A stretch of DNA of 64,000 nt from Microbacterium schleiferi (GCF_015565955.1 NZ_CP064760.1:3162001-3226000); one strand, 5' to 3'; shown: positions 27,831 to 37,059, counted from the stretch's first letter. Made by a program: numbers and translations. Notes: generated from the sequence alone by a model not told the origin.

Positions 27831-28107
27831 ACACGACGGCCCTGAGCGTTATGGAGTGAGCCCGGCGACCGAAGTGTCTCGATGGACATCCCGTGGACAT
27901 TTCATCTGCGAAATGGACAACTCCAACCGGAACCTCCACCTACTGTAGGTTCCCGCTCGAGATGGCATGAACCCCTCGCGATTCCACGGTAGTTGGCAAC
28001 GGTTTCAGGGCCAGGATTCCACGCGAAATGGCATTTTCCTACAGTTGGTCCGACTCAACTCAGATGCCCGCTTGCGGCAGGCAGATCGACCTAGAGTGTG
28101 TTAACGA
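27831..28107. other. intergenic region upstream of secA2
   Basis: 277 bp, noticeably more AT-rich than the surroundings, with no supported gene. It contains ACCTAC-T-GTAGGT (27938-27950), a perfect 6-bp dyad, and three near copies of a CGARATGG word (about 27908, 27959, 28024). It may hold the secA2 promoter; nothing more can be supported. Confidence 0.4.
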
Positions 28108-28289
28108 GTGAGCAGCCGCGCCGTTCAGAGGCGAGGGCGATCGCCGACGGGGCGGCTCACTCTTCTCCTCATCCCGGTGTTGCTCAGCGCGACCGGCGTC
28201 CTCGATCTCCGCATTCCTTGGCCGTGGCTCCATGGCGAGTCCGCGGGGGATCGTCCGGTCGAGCACTCACCCCTGAGAGCCCTGTCAAG

Positions 28290-28690
28290 GTGAGCTGGAC
28301 CGGGACAGCCGCTGGAGTGCTCTATCTCGCGTGGCTGGCGTCCGCAACCCTGCGCCCCGGCGGCAACGGGCTATTCGAGACACAATCCCACGCGCGCGAC
28401 TCCCGGTCGAAGCTGTTCCGGATGGGGCTCGTCACCAACCTGCTCAACCCCAAGGCCGCTGTCATGTAACTCGCGATCATCCCGCAGTTCATAGATCACG
28501 GGCAGGGAAACACGACCGCTCAGGGATTCGTTCTCGGCGGAGTTCAGATCATCGTCAGGATGATCGTCAACTCCCTCATCGTGCTGGGCGCCGGCACAAT
28601 CTCCGGATTCGTGTCGACGCGACTCACATGGATCCGGCACCCCGCTCGGCGCAGTGGCGGTCACGCTGGCCAGAGAGGTCCCGCAATGCA
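28290..28690 (+). pseudogene. LysE/RhtB family exporter remnant
   Basis: Reading from 28290 gives GVLYLAWLASATLRPGG, then GLVTNLLNPKAAVM followed by an in-frame TAA at 28467 and, in the same frame, LAIIPQFIDHGQGN and a hydrophobic VLGGVQIIVRMIVNSLIVLGAG. This is the NPKA-motif core of LysE-type amino-acid exporters. The N-terminus is absent and a further frame change occurs near 28640 (AVAVTLAREVP in another frame). It is clearly decayed. Confidence 0.65.
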
Positions 28691-28820
28691 TCTCGCCCCT
28701 GAACCGGGCGATCATGCTGCAGGACCTCCGTGAGACGCCGCTCAGATAGACCGTCCTCCGGAAGCTCGACGAGTACGAATGACCCTTTCTGAAGGGATTG
28801 AACAGGACTGTTGTTCTGCA

Positions 28821-28833
28821 CAGATTCTGCTAG
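28821..28833. promoter_or_regulatory. candidate operator shared with the dioxygenase promoter
   Basis: CAGATTCTGCTAG, 57 bp before the hydrolase start at 28890. Its core GATTCTGCTAG is the exact reverse complement of CTAGCAGAATC at 31341-31351, upstream of the dioxygenase and aldolase genes. Two copies in two promoter gaps of the same catabolic island suggest one regulator, perhaps the IclR protein at 36117. Confidence 0.45.
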
Positions 28834-28889
28834 GTAGAGTGGGATTCCATCCGACGGAACCCGCCGTCGGTGAACAAAGGAGTTCCAGA

Positions 28890-29603
28890 ATGCGCATCGT
28901 CTTGGTTCATGGAGGTTGGCAGGGTGGTTGGGCGTGGGACGGCGTTGTCGCTGAGCTCACGAAGGCAGGCCACGAGGTATGGGCCCCAACCTTGCAGGGT
29001 CACGGTGACAACGACGACCGTGCAGGTGTCACGCTCTCGACCATGGCGGACAATCTCATCGGCCGGATCGCCGACAAGGGGTGGGACCGGTTCGTCGTAG
29101 TCGGCCACAGTGGCGGCGGCCCGCTCATCCAACTCGTAGCTGAGGCGATGCCGGAGCAGGTGGAGCAGGCGATCTTCATCGACGCGTGGGTACTCGCCGA
29201 CGGCGAGTCGATCAATGCGATCCTCCCCGCCGAGTTGGCGAATTTCGCCCGTGGCACAGCCGCGTCCTCGCCCGACCAGAGCGTGCCGATCCCGCCGCAG
29301 CTATTCATGACGGCTTTCTTGCAGGACGGATCGGAGGAGCTTCACGCGCAGGTCGAGCCTCGTCTGGTGCCGTCGCCTGGCGGTTGGCTCGACGAGCCGA
29401 TCCGTCTTCGGACGGCCGGCACCGGTGACGTGCCGAGCGGCTACATCTTCCTGCAAGAGGATCGGGCTGTGCCGCAGGAGTTGTACCGCGCATCAGCAGA
29501 CCGGCTCACGAACCCGACGACCGCGAGCTCGCCGGGGAGCCATCAGGCCATGTTGACGCGCCCGGTGGAGCTGGCAGCAGCCATCGTCTCCGTTATGTCG
29601 TGA
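28890..29603 (+). CDS. alpha/beta hydrolase (EstC-like) of the aromatic island
   Basis: A 237-residue alpha/beta hydrolase: MRIVLVHGGWQGGWAWDGVV, TLQGHGDND, VVVGHSGGGPLIQ (nucleophile Ser near 77) and a late His in SPGSHQAMLTRP. AAAGGAG sits 7 bases before the ATG. The stop overlaps the start of the next hydrolase by 4 bases. In this context an ester hydrolase that releases an aromatic acid, for example from a phthalate ester, is plausible but unproven. Confidence 0.82.
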   Translation: MRIVLVHGGWQGGWAWDGVVAELTKAGHEVWAPTLQGHGDNDDRAGVTLSTMADNLIGRIADKGWDRFVVVGHSGGGPLIQLVAEAMPEQVEQAIFIDAWVLADGESINAILPAELANFARGTAASSPDQSVPIPPQLFMTAFLQDGSEELHAQVEPRLVPSPGGWLDEPIRLRTAGTGDVPSGYIFLQEDRAVPQELYRASADRLTNPTTASSPGSHQAMLTRPVELAAAIVSVMS

Positions 29604-30512
29604 CGACGTTTCGCTCTTTCGCGACTTCCGCTGGGACCGTCGCTTACGCCGAATGGCTGCCCGGCGGCCCCGCCCGTGCGACGGTGCTGCTCGTTCACGG
29701 CGGGGGGTGGGCCCCGGTGGCTGGAGTCGAGCGATCGGCGGGCGACCCGGGTGGGCACCCCGTCTCGCCGAAGCCGGATACCGCGCGGTCGTGATGACGT
29801 GGCCTGGGTTGTCGGCTGGCGGCGCATGGGACCCCGACACGCGGCTGGATGGGGCGGCGGTCGCCGGCGCGATCGTCGAGCTAATCGCTGCGCTCGGCGG
29901 CCCGGTCGTCCTCGTGGTCCACTCCATGTCCGCCGCTTTCGGCTATCGGGTCGCTTTCCACCATCGGGATTCACTGATCGCCCTAGTCGCGCTGGCACCC
30001 GCTCCCCCGGGGACATCCAGCCCGAGCCCGCCGTGCTGGAAGAGGACGCCGATCACATCGTCGTCCAGGGACGCCCGCTCACCTGGAGGCTTCCCCGTCG
30101 CGGCTGGTGGCATCCCGGACCAGAGTTCATCGAGGCGAAGCTGGTCGGTGCAAGCGAGCAGTTCCCACCCGGTCACCTGGACGAGCTCCGTTCGCAGCTG
30201 GTGCCAATCCCAGCCGGGCTCCTCCTCGAGCGGCAGAACGTCCGCGGTGCGCAGGTCCATATCGGCGACAGGGAGTTGGACGGCCTACCGACCCTCGTGA
30301 TGGTCGGTACCCACGACACCGATCATCCGATCGAGTCGGACCGCGCGACTGCTGACTGGCTCGCCGAGCGAGGCGGCGATGTCAGGTTCGTCGCGTTGAC
30401 GGCAGCGAACGTGGCTGGCAACGGCCACATGCTGATGCAGGAGTCGAACAGCGATGCGGTACTCACCCTGGTGACGGAGTGGCTCGGTCCAAATGTGCGC
30501 CTGCGGCGGTGA
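29600..30512 (+). pseudogene. second alpha/beta hydrolase, two frameshifts
   Basis: Another alpha/beta hydrolase, starting with GTG at 29600. The pieces lie in three frames: SAGTVAYAEWLPGGPARATVLLVHGGGW, then AEAGYRAVVMTWPG with VVLVVHSMSAAFGYR (a GHSMG-like elbow in which the first Gly is Val), then EEDADHIVVQGRPLTW to LTAANVAGNGHMLMQE. One added G at about 29709 and one at 30009-30012 rejoin everything into about 304 residues. Both breaks are single missing bases in G/C runs, as elsewhere in the window. Confidence 0.75.
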
Positions 30513-30563
30513 GGATGGTGCAGTTGATCGCGACCCGGGCTCCGGACATCTGTGATGGCCCGA

Positions 30564-31292
30564 CTACAGCAGGAGCCGTTGCTCAGCAAGTTCCTGCAGC
30601 AGGAATCGCCAGAGATGCCCGTCGTTGAATGCGTCACCCAGGTCGGGCAGGTCGGCGAGATCGTCGTCATCGATCGGCATAGGCTCGGCCCCTGCCTGCA
30701 GAACGGCGAGGTGCACGCGAGCCAGGCTGTCGACATTGATCGCGCGGATGACGGCCTGCGGGACGCTCTCGCCGACGGCCGTGAGGCCGTGACCGCGCAG
30801 GATGCCGACCGGCCGCGTGCCGAAATCGTCCGCCATGGCCGTCGCGCGTGCGTGGTTGCGGATCAGCGCAGACGAGGGGTGCGCGGGGATGCCGCCGCGC
30901 GCCATCCGCATAGCGGGGATGTTGAAGGCACCGACAATCGGTAGCAACGTCCGTCCGGTCAGCGAGAACGCGACGACAGCCGGCGGATGCGCGTGGACGA
31001 CGGATCGAGCCGCAGGATTGCGGCGCAGCAGCTCAAGATGCAGAGACAGCTCGTTCGGCGCCCGGTACCCGCCGGCGAGCTCGAACGATCCCTCAAGGGG
31101 CACGGCGAGGATGTCGTCGGCGGTGGTGAACCGCAGCCCCCGCTCCTGCGGTCCGCGGGCTCGGATGAGGACGGTGTCGTCGTCGACCCGCAGGCTGACG
31201 TGCCCGAGGATGTCGTCCACGAGCCCCCGGACCGCGAGCACGCGGCAAGCATTGGCGACGAGCATGCGTTCGTCGACGTAGTCGTTCATCAT
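30564..31292 (-). CDS. class II aldolase/adducin family protein, candidate dihydroxyphthalate decarboxylase
   Basis: A 242-residue class II aldolase fold: DILGHVSLRVD, the zinc-binding VVHAHPPAVVAF and GILRGHGLTAVG. In actinobacterial phthalate loci, 3,4-dihydroxyphthalate 2-decarboxylase (PhtC/PadC) is, to my knowledge, of this family, so that role fits next to a Rieske oxygenase. It is divergent from the oxygenase operon, with the shared operator-like dyad between. A sugar-phosphate aldolase role cannot be excluded. Confidence 0.75.
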   Translation of the reverse strand: MMNDYVDERMLVANACRVLAVRGLVDDILGHVSLRVDDDTVLIRARGPQERGLRFTTADDILAVPLEGSFELAGGYRAPNELSLHLELLRRNPAARSVVHAHPPAVVAFSLTGRTLLPIVGAFNIPAMRMARGGIPAHPSSALIRNHARATAMADDFGTRPVGILRGHGLTAVGESVPQAVIRAINVDSLARVHLAVLQAGAEPMPIDDDDLADLPDLGDAFNDGHLWRFLLQELAEQRLLL

Positions 31293-31340
31293 CCACTTCT
31301 CCTTCGAGGCGTGATCTCCGATTGCGAATTCCTGGAAAAT

Positions 31341-31359
31341 CTAGCAGAATCAGATTCTG
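31341..31359. promoter_or_regulatory. operator-like dyad between aldolase and dioxygenase genes
   Basis: CTAGCAGAATCAGATTCTG contains the 6-bp inverted repeat CAGAAT-CAG-ATTCTG (31345-31359) in the 145-bp divergent promoter gap. The left part CTAGCAGAATC recurs inverted at 28823-28833. The gap is AT-rich and suits a bidirectional control region. Confidence 0.5.
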
Positions 31360-31437
31360 TCTTAAAGAAAACCGGTCTCGACCGACATCATCTTCAAGGC
31401 GCGGAATAGGACTCTGACATCAGGAAGCAGCGACCCA

Positions 31438-32832
31438 ATGGCGAGCAAGACGACGATCTTCGAGGACGTGCGGCGCGGCATGATCCCGGCGCACATCTAT
31501 AACGACGAGGAGATCTTCGAGCAGGAGAAGAGCAAGCTCTTCAGCCGCGCGTGGATTTTCGTCGGACATGAATCCGAGATCCCTCAGCCCGGTGACTACG
31601 TGGTGCGGCATGTGCTCGACGACTCGTTTATCGTCGTGCGCGATGAGAGTGGTGAGATTCGGGCGCACTTCAACATGTGCCTGCACCGCGGGATGCAGGT
31701 GTGCCGCGCCGAGGTCGGCAACGCCTCCCACTTCCGTTGCCCCTACCACGGGTGGTCATACCGCAACGACGGCCGGATTATGGGCCTCCCGTTCCACGAG
31801 GAGGCCTACGGGGGTGAGGCAGGGTTCAACAAGAAGGGTGCACGACTGCTCCCGGCGCCGAACCTGGACACATACAACGGTCTGATCTTCATCAGCATGG
31901 ACCCGAACGCGCCGACCCTGCGGGAATACATCGGCGACTTCGCGTTCTACCTCGACTACTACACCGGGCAGAGCGCCAAGGGCATCGAGCTGCGTGGCCC
32001 GCAGCGGTGGCGCGTCAACGCGAACTGGAAGATCGGCGCCGAGAACTTCGCCGGCGACATGTATCACACGCCCCAGACCCACACCTCGGTCGTCGAGATC
32101 GGGTTGTTCCGTGAGCCGAAGGCGGAGAAGCGCAAGGACGGCAACACGTACTGGGCCGGCAACGGCGGCGGCACGACCTACAAGCTCCCGCCGGGCAGCC
32201 TCGAGGAGCGGCTGCGCTACGTCGGATATCCCGACGCGATGATCGAGCGGATGAAGGAGCAATGGTCGCCTGAGCAGCTCGATGTGATTGGCCGTGACGG
32301 GTTTATGATCTCAGCGGCATCGCTCTTCCCGAACATGAGTTTCGTGCACAACTGGCCGAAGGTGGAGGACGGGGACGACGTGCTGCCCTTCATCTCGATC
32401 CGTTCGTGGCAGCCCATTAGCGAGAACGAGACGGAGGTCTACTCCTGGTTCGCGGTCGATGCCGAGGCGCCGGAGGAGTTCAAGGAGCTCTCGTACAAGG
32501 CCTACCTTATGTGCTTCGGTAGCACGGGAATGTTCGAGCAGGACGATGTCGAGAACTGGGTCTCGCTGACCACGACTGCCAAGGGTTCGATGGCTCGACG
32601 GCTCCTGCTCAACAGTCGGATGGGGACTCTCAAAGACGACACTCCGGTCGTCGCTGCGCTGACGCCTGAACAGTTCGCCGGTCCAGGCGTCGCGCACGTT
32701 GGTTACGGCGAGTACAACCAGCGTCATCTGCTCGATCGCTGGGCCGACTACCTCGACACCGATGACGAAGTCGAGGTGCAGGTCGCGAGCATCGGTACAG
32801 GCATCACCAACAACGGGGAGGCACCCGCATGA
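31438..32832 (+). CDS. aromatic ring-hydroxylating dioxygenase alpha subunit (phthalate/PAH type)
   Basis: A 464-residue Rieske oxygenase large subunit. The [2Fe-2S] ligands are Cys81, His83, Cys101 and His104 (CLHRGMQV and CPYHGWSY). The catalytic Fe region is AENFAGDMYHTPQTH with Asp207, His210 and His215, and the EQDDVENW segment supplies the further Asp. The sequence resembles the NidA/PhdA and actinobacterial phthalate 3,4-dioxygenase group. It would install two hydroxyls on an aromatic ring. It overlaps the beta subunit by 4 bases and heads a six-gene operon. Confidence 0.9.
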   Translation: MASKTTIFEDVRRGMIPAHIYNDEEIFEQEKSKLFSRAWIFVGHESEIPQPGDYVVRHVLDDSFIVVRDESGEIRAHFNMCLHRGMQVCRAEVGNASHFRCPYHGWSYRNDGRIMGLPFHEEAYGGEAGFNKKGARLLPAPNLDTYNGLIFISMDPNAPTLREYIGDFAFYLDYYTGQSAKGIELRGPQRWRVNANWKIGAENFAGDMYHTPQTHTSVVEIGLFREPKAEKRKDGNTYWAGNGGGTTYKLPPGSLEERLRYVGYPDAMIERMKEQWSPEQLDVIGRDGFMISAASLFPNMSFVHNWPKVEDGDDVLPFISIRSWQPISENETEVYSWFAVDAEAPEEFKELSYKAYLMCFGSTGMFEQDDVENWVSLTTTAKGSMARRLLLNSRMGTLKDDTPVVAALTPEQFAGPGVAHVGYGEYNQRHLLDRWADYLDTDDEVEVQVASIGTGITNNGEAPA

Positions 32833-33422
32833 TGAACACCGAGACCGGTGTCCAGATATCCGAGCAATCGCCTCTCGGCGCCCACGCCACGCGCGCCGAT
32901 CGAGTCGGGCGGTCCCTACTGTTCTCCGACGAACTGCATCTCGAGGCGCATCGTTGGTTGATTGAAGAGGCTTACACCCTCGACGAGCAACGGTACGAGC
33001 ACTGGCTTGAGACGCTTACAGAGGATATTCACTACATCATGCCGGTGCGTCAGACGACGGCTCTCGGGTCTTCCTTCACGACGGCGAGGGGGATGTCGCA
33101 CTGGGACGAGAATAAGTACTCGCTCAGCCGCCGGGTCGCGCGATTCCTGACTGAACACGCTTGGACGGAGGACCCTCCCTCACGCCTGCGTCACTACGTG
33201 ACGAACGTGCGCGTGTTCCTGTCCTCGGTCGAGGACGAGCTCATCGTCGACTCCGCCGTCCTGCTGTTCCGCAGCCGGGGAGACGTCAACGAGCCGTCAA
33301 TCATCTCCGCTCACCGCGAGGACGTATTGCGTCGCGTCGGTGACGACCTGCAGTTGGCACGTCGGGTGATCATGGTGGACGAGTCGGTGCTCCGCACCCA
33401 GAACCTGGCGATCTTCCTGTGA
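32829..33422 (+). CDS. aromatic ring-hydroxylating dioxygenase beta subunit
   Basis: A 197-residue small subunit with the SnoaL/NTF2-like fold: AHRWLIEEAYTLDEQRYEHWLETLTEDIHYIMPVR, HYVTNVRV and RRVIMVDESVLRTQNLAIFL, the standard C-terminus. It forms the alpha3beta3 hexamer with the large subunit. It overlaps both neighbours by 4 bases, so the operon is translationally coupled. Confidence 0.92.
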   Translation: MMNTETGVQISEQSPLGAHATRADRVGRSLLFSDELHLEAHRWLIEEAYTLDEQRYEHWLETLTEDIHYIMPVRQTTALGSSFTTARGMSHWDENKYSLSRRVARFLTEHAWTEDPPSRLRHYVTNVRVFLSSVEDELIVDSAVLLFRSRGDVNEPSIISAHREDVLRRVGDDLQLARRVIMVDESVLRTQNLAIFL

Positions 33423-33733
33423 GCGGCCTCGACTGGGAGGGTGCCGACGTCGATCGTGATGCCGCGGCGGCTGCGGCGGCGGAGCGCGAGCGTCTTATTG
33501 CCCGCACCGTCGGAGAGCCGCTCGTCATCGCCAACGAGTTTTCGGAGATCGAAGTGCGCCGCGTGGAAACTCACAACGGCACGAGGCTACTGATCGACGC
33601 CCCGAAAACTGGCCAGTGGATCGCGATCGACCCCATGGAACTCGAGGCCCTGACCTGGCAGACCACGCAGACGTTCTCCGAGATGATCGCGCGGCCTGAC
33701 CAGCCGATGTTTCCCGAAATGCGACCGCAGTAG
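33419..33733 (+). CDS. conserved small protein in the dioxygenase operon, function unknown
   Basis: A 104-residue soluble protein with an Ala-rich helical N-terminus (DRDAAAAAAAERERLIAR) and a beta-rich middle (EIEVRRVETHNGTRLLIDAPKTGQWIAIDPMELEALTW). The start is GTG, overlapping the beta-subunit stop by 4 bases; ferredoxin follows after 14 bp. There are no Cys, His clusters or known motifs. Tight embedding between oxygenase and ferredoxin argues for a role in that enzyme system, for example as an accessory or assembly factor. Confidence 0.8.
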   Translation: MSGLDWEGADVDRDAAAAAAAERERLIARTVGEPLVIANEFSEIEVRRVETHNGTRLLIDAPKTGQWIAIDPMELEALTWQTTQTFSEMIARPDQPMFPEMRPQ

Positions 33734-33747
33734 AAAAGGAGAGACCG

Positions 33748-33942
33748 ATGGCACGGATCATCGCCGACCGCAGCGCCTGCCAGGGCTACGCCAATTGCGT
33801 TGTCGCCGCGGGCGACTACTTCGACCTAGATGACGACGCCCTAGTGATCGTTCTGCGCGAGGACCTGCCCGACAGTGACCGCAAGCGAGTAGAGGAGGCG
33901 GCGCGCAGCTGCCCCGTCTCCGCCTTGGTTGTGGAGGACTGA
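33748..33942 (+). CDS. [3Fe-4S]-type ferredoxin of the dioxygenase system
   Basis: A 64-residue ferredoxin: Cys11 and Cys17 (CQGYANC) and Cys55 (RSCPVSAL). The second Cys of a normal CxxCxxC is missing, which marks a [3Fe-4S] cluster as in actinobacterial P450 and phthalate-dioxygenase ferredoxins. AAAAGGAGAG precedes the ATG. It passes electrons from the reductase at 33944 to the Rieske oxygenase. Confidence 0.9.
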   Translation: MARIIADRSACQGYANCVVAAGDYFDLDDDALVIVLREDLPDSDRKRVEEAARSCPVSALVVED

Positions 33943-33943
33943 C

Positions 33944-35181
33944 GTGTCGCGGGTCGTCATCGTCGGCGCCTCTGTTGGTGGGCTCAAGACCGCCCAAGCC
34001 CTTCGAAGCGAGGGATTCGAGGGCGAGATCGTCCTGATTGACCAGGAACGCCATCCCACCTACGACAAACCTCCGCTCTCGAAGAAGTACCTCACCGGTG
34101 AGACGGCGCGACACGAGATCGAGCTTCTCTCCGAGCACGAGACGCGGGGGATCGGAGCCATCTCAATCTTCGGCACGCCCGCGGCATCCCTCAACCTCGA
34201 AGGCCAGGTTGTGACGCTCGAGGACGGTACAGCCGTCTCATACGACACACTCGTGATCGCCACCGGGTCACGCGCCCGTCGCTCTCCGTGGGGTGAAGGT
34301 GAGCATATTCACTTGCTGCGTACCAGCGGCGATGCCGAGCGCTTGCGGGATGAGCTGGCCACAGCGCGGCACCTTGTGGTCATCGGCGCAGGCTTCATCG
34401 GGGGGAGGCTGCCGCAACGGCGATCACGGCGGGCGTACGGGTCAGCATGGTTGACCCGTTCCCGGCGCCGATGTCGCGGGTGCTCAATGCCGAAGTCGGC
34501 CAGATCTTCAGCCGCAAGTATGCCCAGGAGGGCGTCGAGGAGTACTTCGGAAGGACAGTCGAAGGCGTCGAACAGACGGCAGACGGGGTGCGCGTGGTGC
34601 TCGATGGCGGCGAGATCATCGAGGCCGATGCAGCTCTCGTCGGTATCGGAGCTGTGGTCAACACAGAGTGGCTCGAGGGTTCCGGCATCGAACTCGACAA
34701 CGGGGTGACCTGCGACTCTGGGCTGCGGGCCATCGGGCATCCTGAGATCTTTGCCGTCGGCGATATCGCACGTTGGGCGAGTGCGTCGCGCAACGTCTCG
34801 CTGCGCCTCGAACATTGGACCAATGCCGTTGATCAGGCTCGCGTCGTCGCACACAACATCGTCCACCCTGATGATTGCGAGGACTACGACACGACCGAGT
34901 ATGTCTGGAGCGACCAGTACGACTGGAAGATCCAGATCGTCGGGCATACCGGATCTGATCACTGGACGATGGTGGGCGACCCTGCGCAGGACCGCTTCGC
35001 CGTCGTGTACGGCGAGAGCCAAGGGCAGGCCGAAGGTGCCGTCATCGTGAACTGGCCGCGTGCCCTCGTCGACGCCCGCCGCTCGGTCGCCTCGCGAGCG
35101 AAGGCGGACGAGCTGATACATCGGCTGCGCGCCCTCCTCGAGCCCTCGAGCACGGCTCCGGCGAAGGCGGCCGCCCGATGA
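33944..35181 (+). pseudogene. ferredoxin-NAD(P)+ reductase of the dioxygenase system, frameshifted
   Basis: A flavoprotein of the BphA4/putidaredoxin-reductase type: VVIVGASVGGLKTAQALRSEG (FAD), the YDKPPLSKKYLTG motif, VVIGAGFIGG (NAD) and the C-terminal IFAVGDIARW. The frame breaks in the six-G run at 34400-34405; one more G gives GAGFIGGEAAATAITAGV, the family norm, and a protein of about 412 residues. The start is GTG at 33944, one base after the ferredoxin stop. It overlaps the aldo/keto reductase by 4 bases. Confidence 0.88.
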
Positions 35182-36017
35182 GAGCTGACGACACCACCCT
35201 CCCCCTCCTGCACGGTCACCGCATCCCGCGAATCGGGGTGGGCACGTGGCCACTCACGGGAGACGAGTGCGCAACGATGGTCGAGAAGGCGGTCGGCTAC
35301 GGTTACCGCCTGTTCGATACGGCGTACAAGTACGCGAATGAGGAGGCCGTCGGTGCCGGTCTGCGTGCATCGGGCATCCCTCGTGACGAGGTCTTCATCA
35401 CGAGCAAGTTCAACAAGGAGGACCACAGCGTCGAGGGAGTGCAGCGCGCGTACGACCGATCGCTGAAGACCCTTCGCGTCGACTACCTCGATCTGTTCCT
35501 GATCCATTGGCCGGTTCCGGCCCTCGACCGATACGTCGAAGCGTGGAAGGGTCTGGTGAGACTGCTCGAAGAGGGACGAGTGAAGGCGATCGGCGTCTCC
35601 AACTTCAAGTCTCACCACCTTCAGCGCGTCGTCGACGCGACCGGTGTCGTCCCCGACGTCGATCAGATCCAGCTCAGCGTCGACATCGCCCGTGTCGAAC
35701 AGCGCAGCTTCCAGCGCGCTCACGGCATCCTGACCGAGGCGTGGAGCCCGCTCGGACGCGGAGGAGCCCTGCTGTCCGATCCCGCGGTGACCGCGATCGC
35801 GTCGAAGTATGACAAGTCGCCCGCACAGGTCCTACTGCGCTGGCACATCGAGGAAGGGATCGTTCCCGTCCCGCGCGCCGGCGATGAGAAGCATCTCGCG
35901 CAGAACATCGACGTCTTCGATTTCACGCTCAGCTCGGAGGATATGGCGACGCTGAGTGGGCTGGATCAAGGCGAAGAAGCCGCCCGCGACCCGGACGATC
36001 CGGCCAACGGGCACTGA
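35178..36017 (+). CDS. aldo/keto reductase, candidate dihydrodiol or aldehyde oxidoreductase
   Basis: A 279-residue AKR of the 2,5-diketogluconate reductase group: RIPRIGVGTWPL, YRLFDTAYKYANEEAVG (Asp and Tyr), FITSKFN (Lys), LFLIHWPVP (His), AIGVSNFKSHH and VPVPRAGDEKHLAQN. It is the last gene of the dioxygenase operon. No other dihydrodiol dehydrogenase is present in the island, so it may oxidise the cis-dihydrodiol; that is inference. Confidence 0.85.
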   Translation: MRADDTTLPLLHGHRIPRIGVGTWPLTGDECATMVEKAVGYGYRLFDTAYKYANEEAVGAGLRASGIPRDEVFITSKFNKEDHSVEGVQRAYDRSLKTLRVDYLDLFLIHWPVPALDRYVEAWKGLVRLLEEGRVKAIGVSNFKSHHLQRVVDATGVVPDVDQIQLSVDIARVEQRSFQRAHGILTEAWSPLGRGGALLSDPAVTAIASKYDKSPAQVLLRWHIEEGIVPVPRAGDEKHLAQNIDVFDFTLSSEDMATLSGLDQGEEAARDPDDPANGH

Positions 36018-36116
36018 GGCCCACGGCGGCGGGTCGGTCGCTCCCGCAGCCACGCTCATCAGCGGCGTGTTCGCGTGCGCAGCGCATCCATGGGCGCTAC
36101 GACGACCCGGGCCGGT

Positions 36117-36941
36117 TCACCCCAACAGTTCGGCGAGGCGGATCGCGGCGTCCTGCAGTGACCGCGCTAGGGACTTGACCTTGCCCGGCGGTAACCGCTG
36201 CACGGGCGCGGAGGCGTTGATCGCCAGTCGCAGTCCCGACGAGACGTGGACCGGGACCGCGACGCTCGCCACGCCGTCCTCGCTTTCCTGCCGATTCACG
36301 GCATAACCGTCCAGTCGTGTCCGAACCAGTTCGGCGACGAGTTCGTCTCGGGAACGTATGGAGTTCGGTGTGACGATCTCGAGCTGCTCGTCCGGGTACA
36401 GCCGGAAGAGCTGCTCGTCGCTCAGCTCGGCAAGCAGCGCCTTGCCGGTCGAGGTGCAATGCGCCGGCAGGGTCTTGCCCAGTCTCGAAACCACGCGCAC
36501 GGCCACATCGGGCTCGGCAACGGCGAGGAATCGGACATGGTTGCCCTCGAGCGTGCCCAGGTGGCAGGTCTCACCGAGGGCGGCGCTGAGGTCCTCGAGG
36601 ATCGGCTGCGCCAGTCTCGGGACATCCATCCTGCGCAGCACCGAGAAGGCCACCGTCGTCAGCGCCGGGCCAGGGCCGTAAGCCTTGGTCACCGGGTTCT
36701 GCCGCACGAAGCCGCGCCATGCCAGCATCGCGAGAAGTCGGTGCGCGGTCGAGGTCGCCACCCCGAGGAGGGCACCGGCGTCCGTGAGCCGCAGCTCGTG
36801 CTCCTCACCCAGCAGCAGGATCAGCTTCAGCGCGTTGTCGACCGACTCGATCGGATACTGGGGTGGATCGCCCGGCGACCCGAGCTGTCGATTCTGCACG
36901 GCAGAAAGCTTACTTGCAACGTGGGCGCGCTCCTCCTGCAC
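36117..36941 (-). CDS. IclR family transcriptional regulator
   Basis: A 274-residue IclR protein: winged HTH at about 30-90 (IESVDNALKLILLLGEEHELRLTDAGALLGVATSTAHRLLAML) and effector domain with LPAHCTSTGKALLAEL and GYAVNRQESEDGVASVAVPV. It is convergent with the dioxygenase operon. IclR regulators control phthalate and protocatechuate genes in actinobacteria, so it is the best candidate to bind the CTAGCAGAATC sites. A C-terminal stretch (ASAPVQRLPPGKVKSL) completes the domain. Confidence 0.9.
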   Translation of the reverse strand: MQEERAHVASKLSAVQNRQLGSPGDPPQYPIESVDNALKLILLLGEEHELRLTDAGALLGVATSTAHRLLAMLAWRGFVRQNPVTKAYGPGPALTTVAFSVLRRMDVPRLAQPILEDLSAALGETCHLGTLEGNHVRFLAVAEPDVAVRVVSRLGKTLPAHCTSTGKALLAELSDEQLFRLYPDEQLEIVTPNSIRSRDELVAELVRTRLDGYAVNRQESEDGVASVAVPVHVSSGLRLAINASAPVQRLPPGKVKSLARSLQDAAIRLAELLG

Positions 36942-37059
36942 CGCGCGCTCCGATGCCGACCCGACAGGCGGGAGGATCGTCTCCGCGGTGCCACTGCAGC
37001 CCGTGCCACCCCACGCCGCCCGCGTGGCTCCCTGTGACGGCCCCGACGGCCCAGGCGCT

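Noticed and set aside
28098-28293. Short plus-strand genes before the LysE remnant
   Set aside because: The products are Arg/Ser/His-rich without domains, and the recognisable LysE sequence begins only near 28290.
4165-34405. Programmed ribosomal frameshifting in the broken genes
   Set aside because: The breaks are in unrelated housekeeping, catabolic and IS genes and always require one added base in a G/C run; only the IS3 orfA/orfB overlap has a proper slippery A-run.
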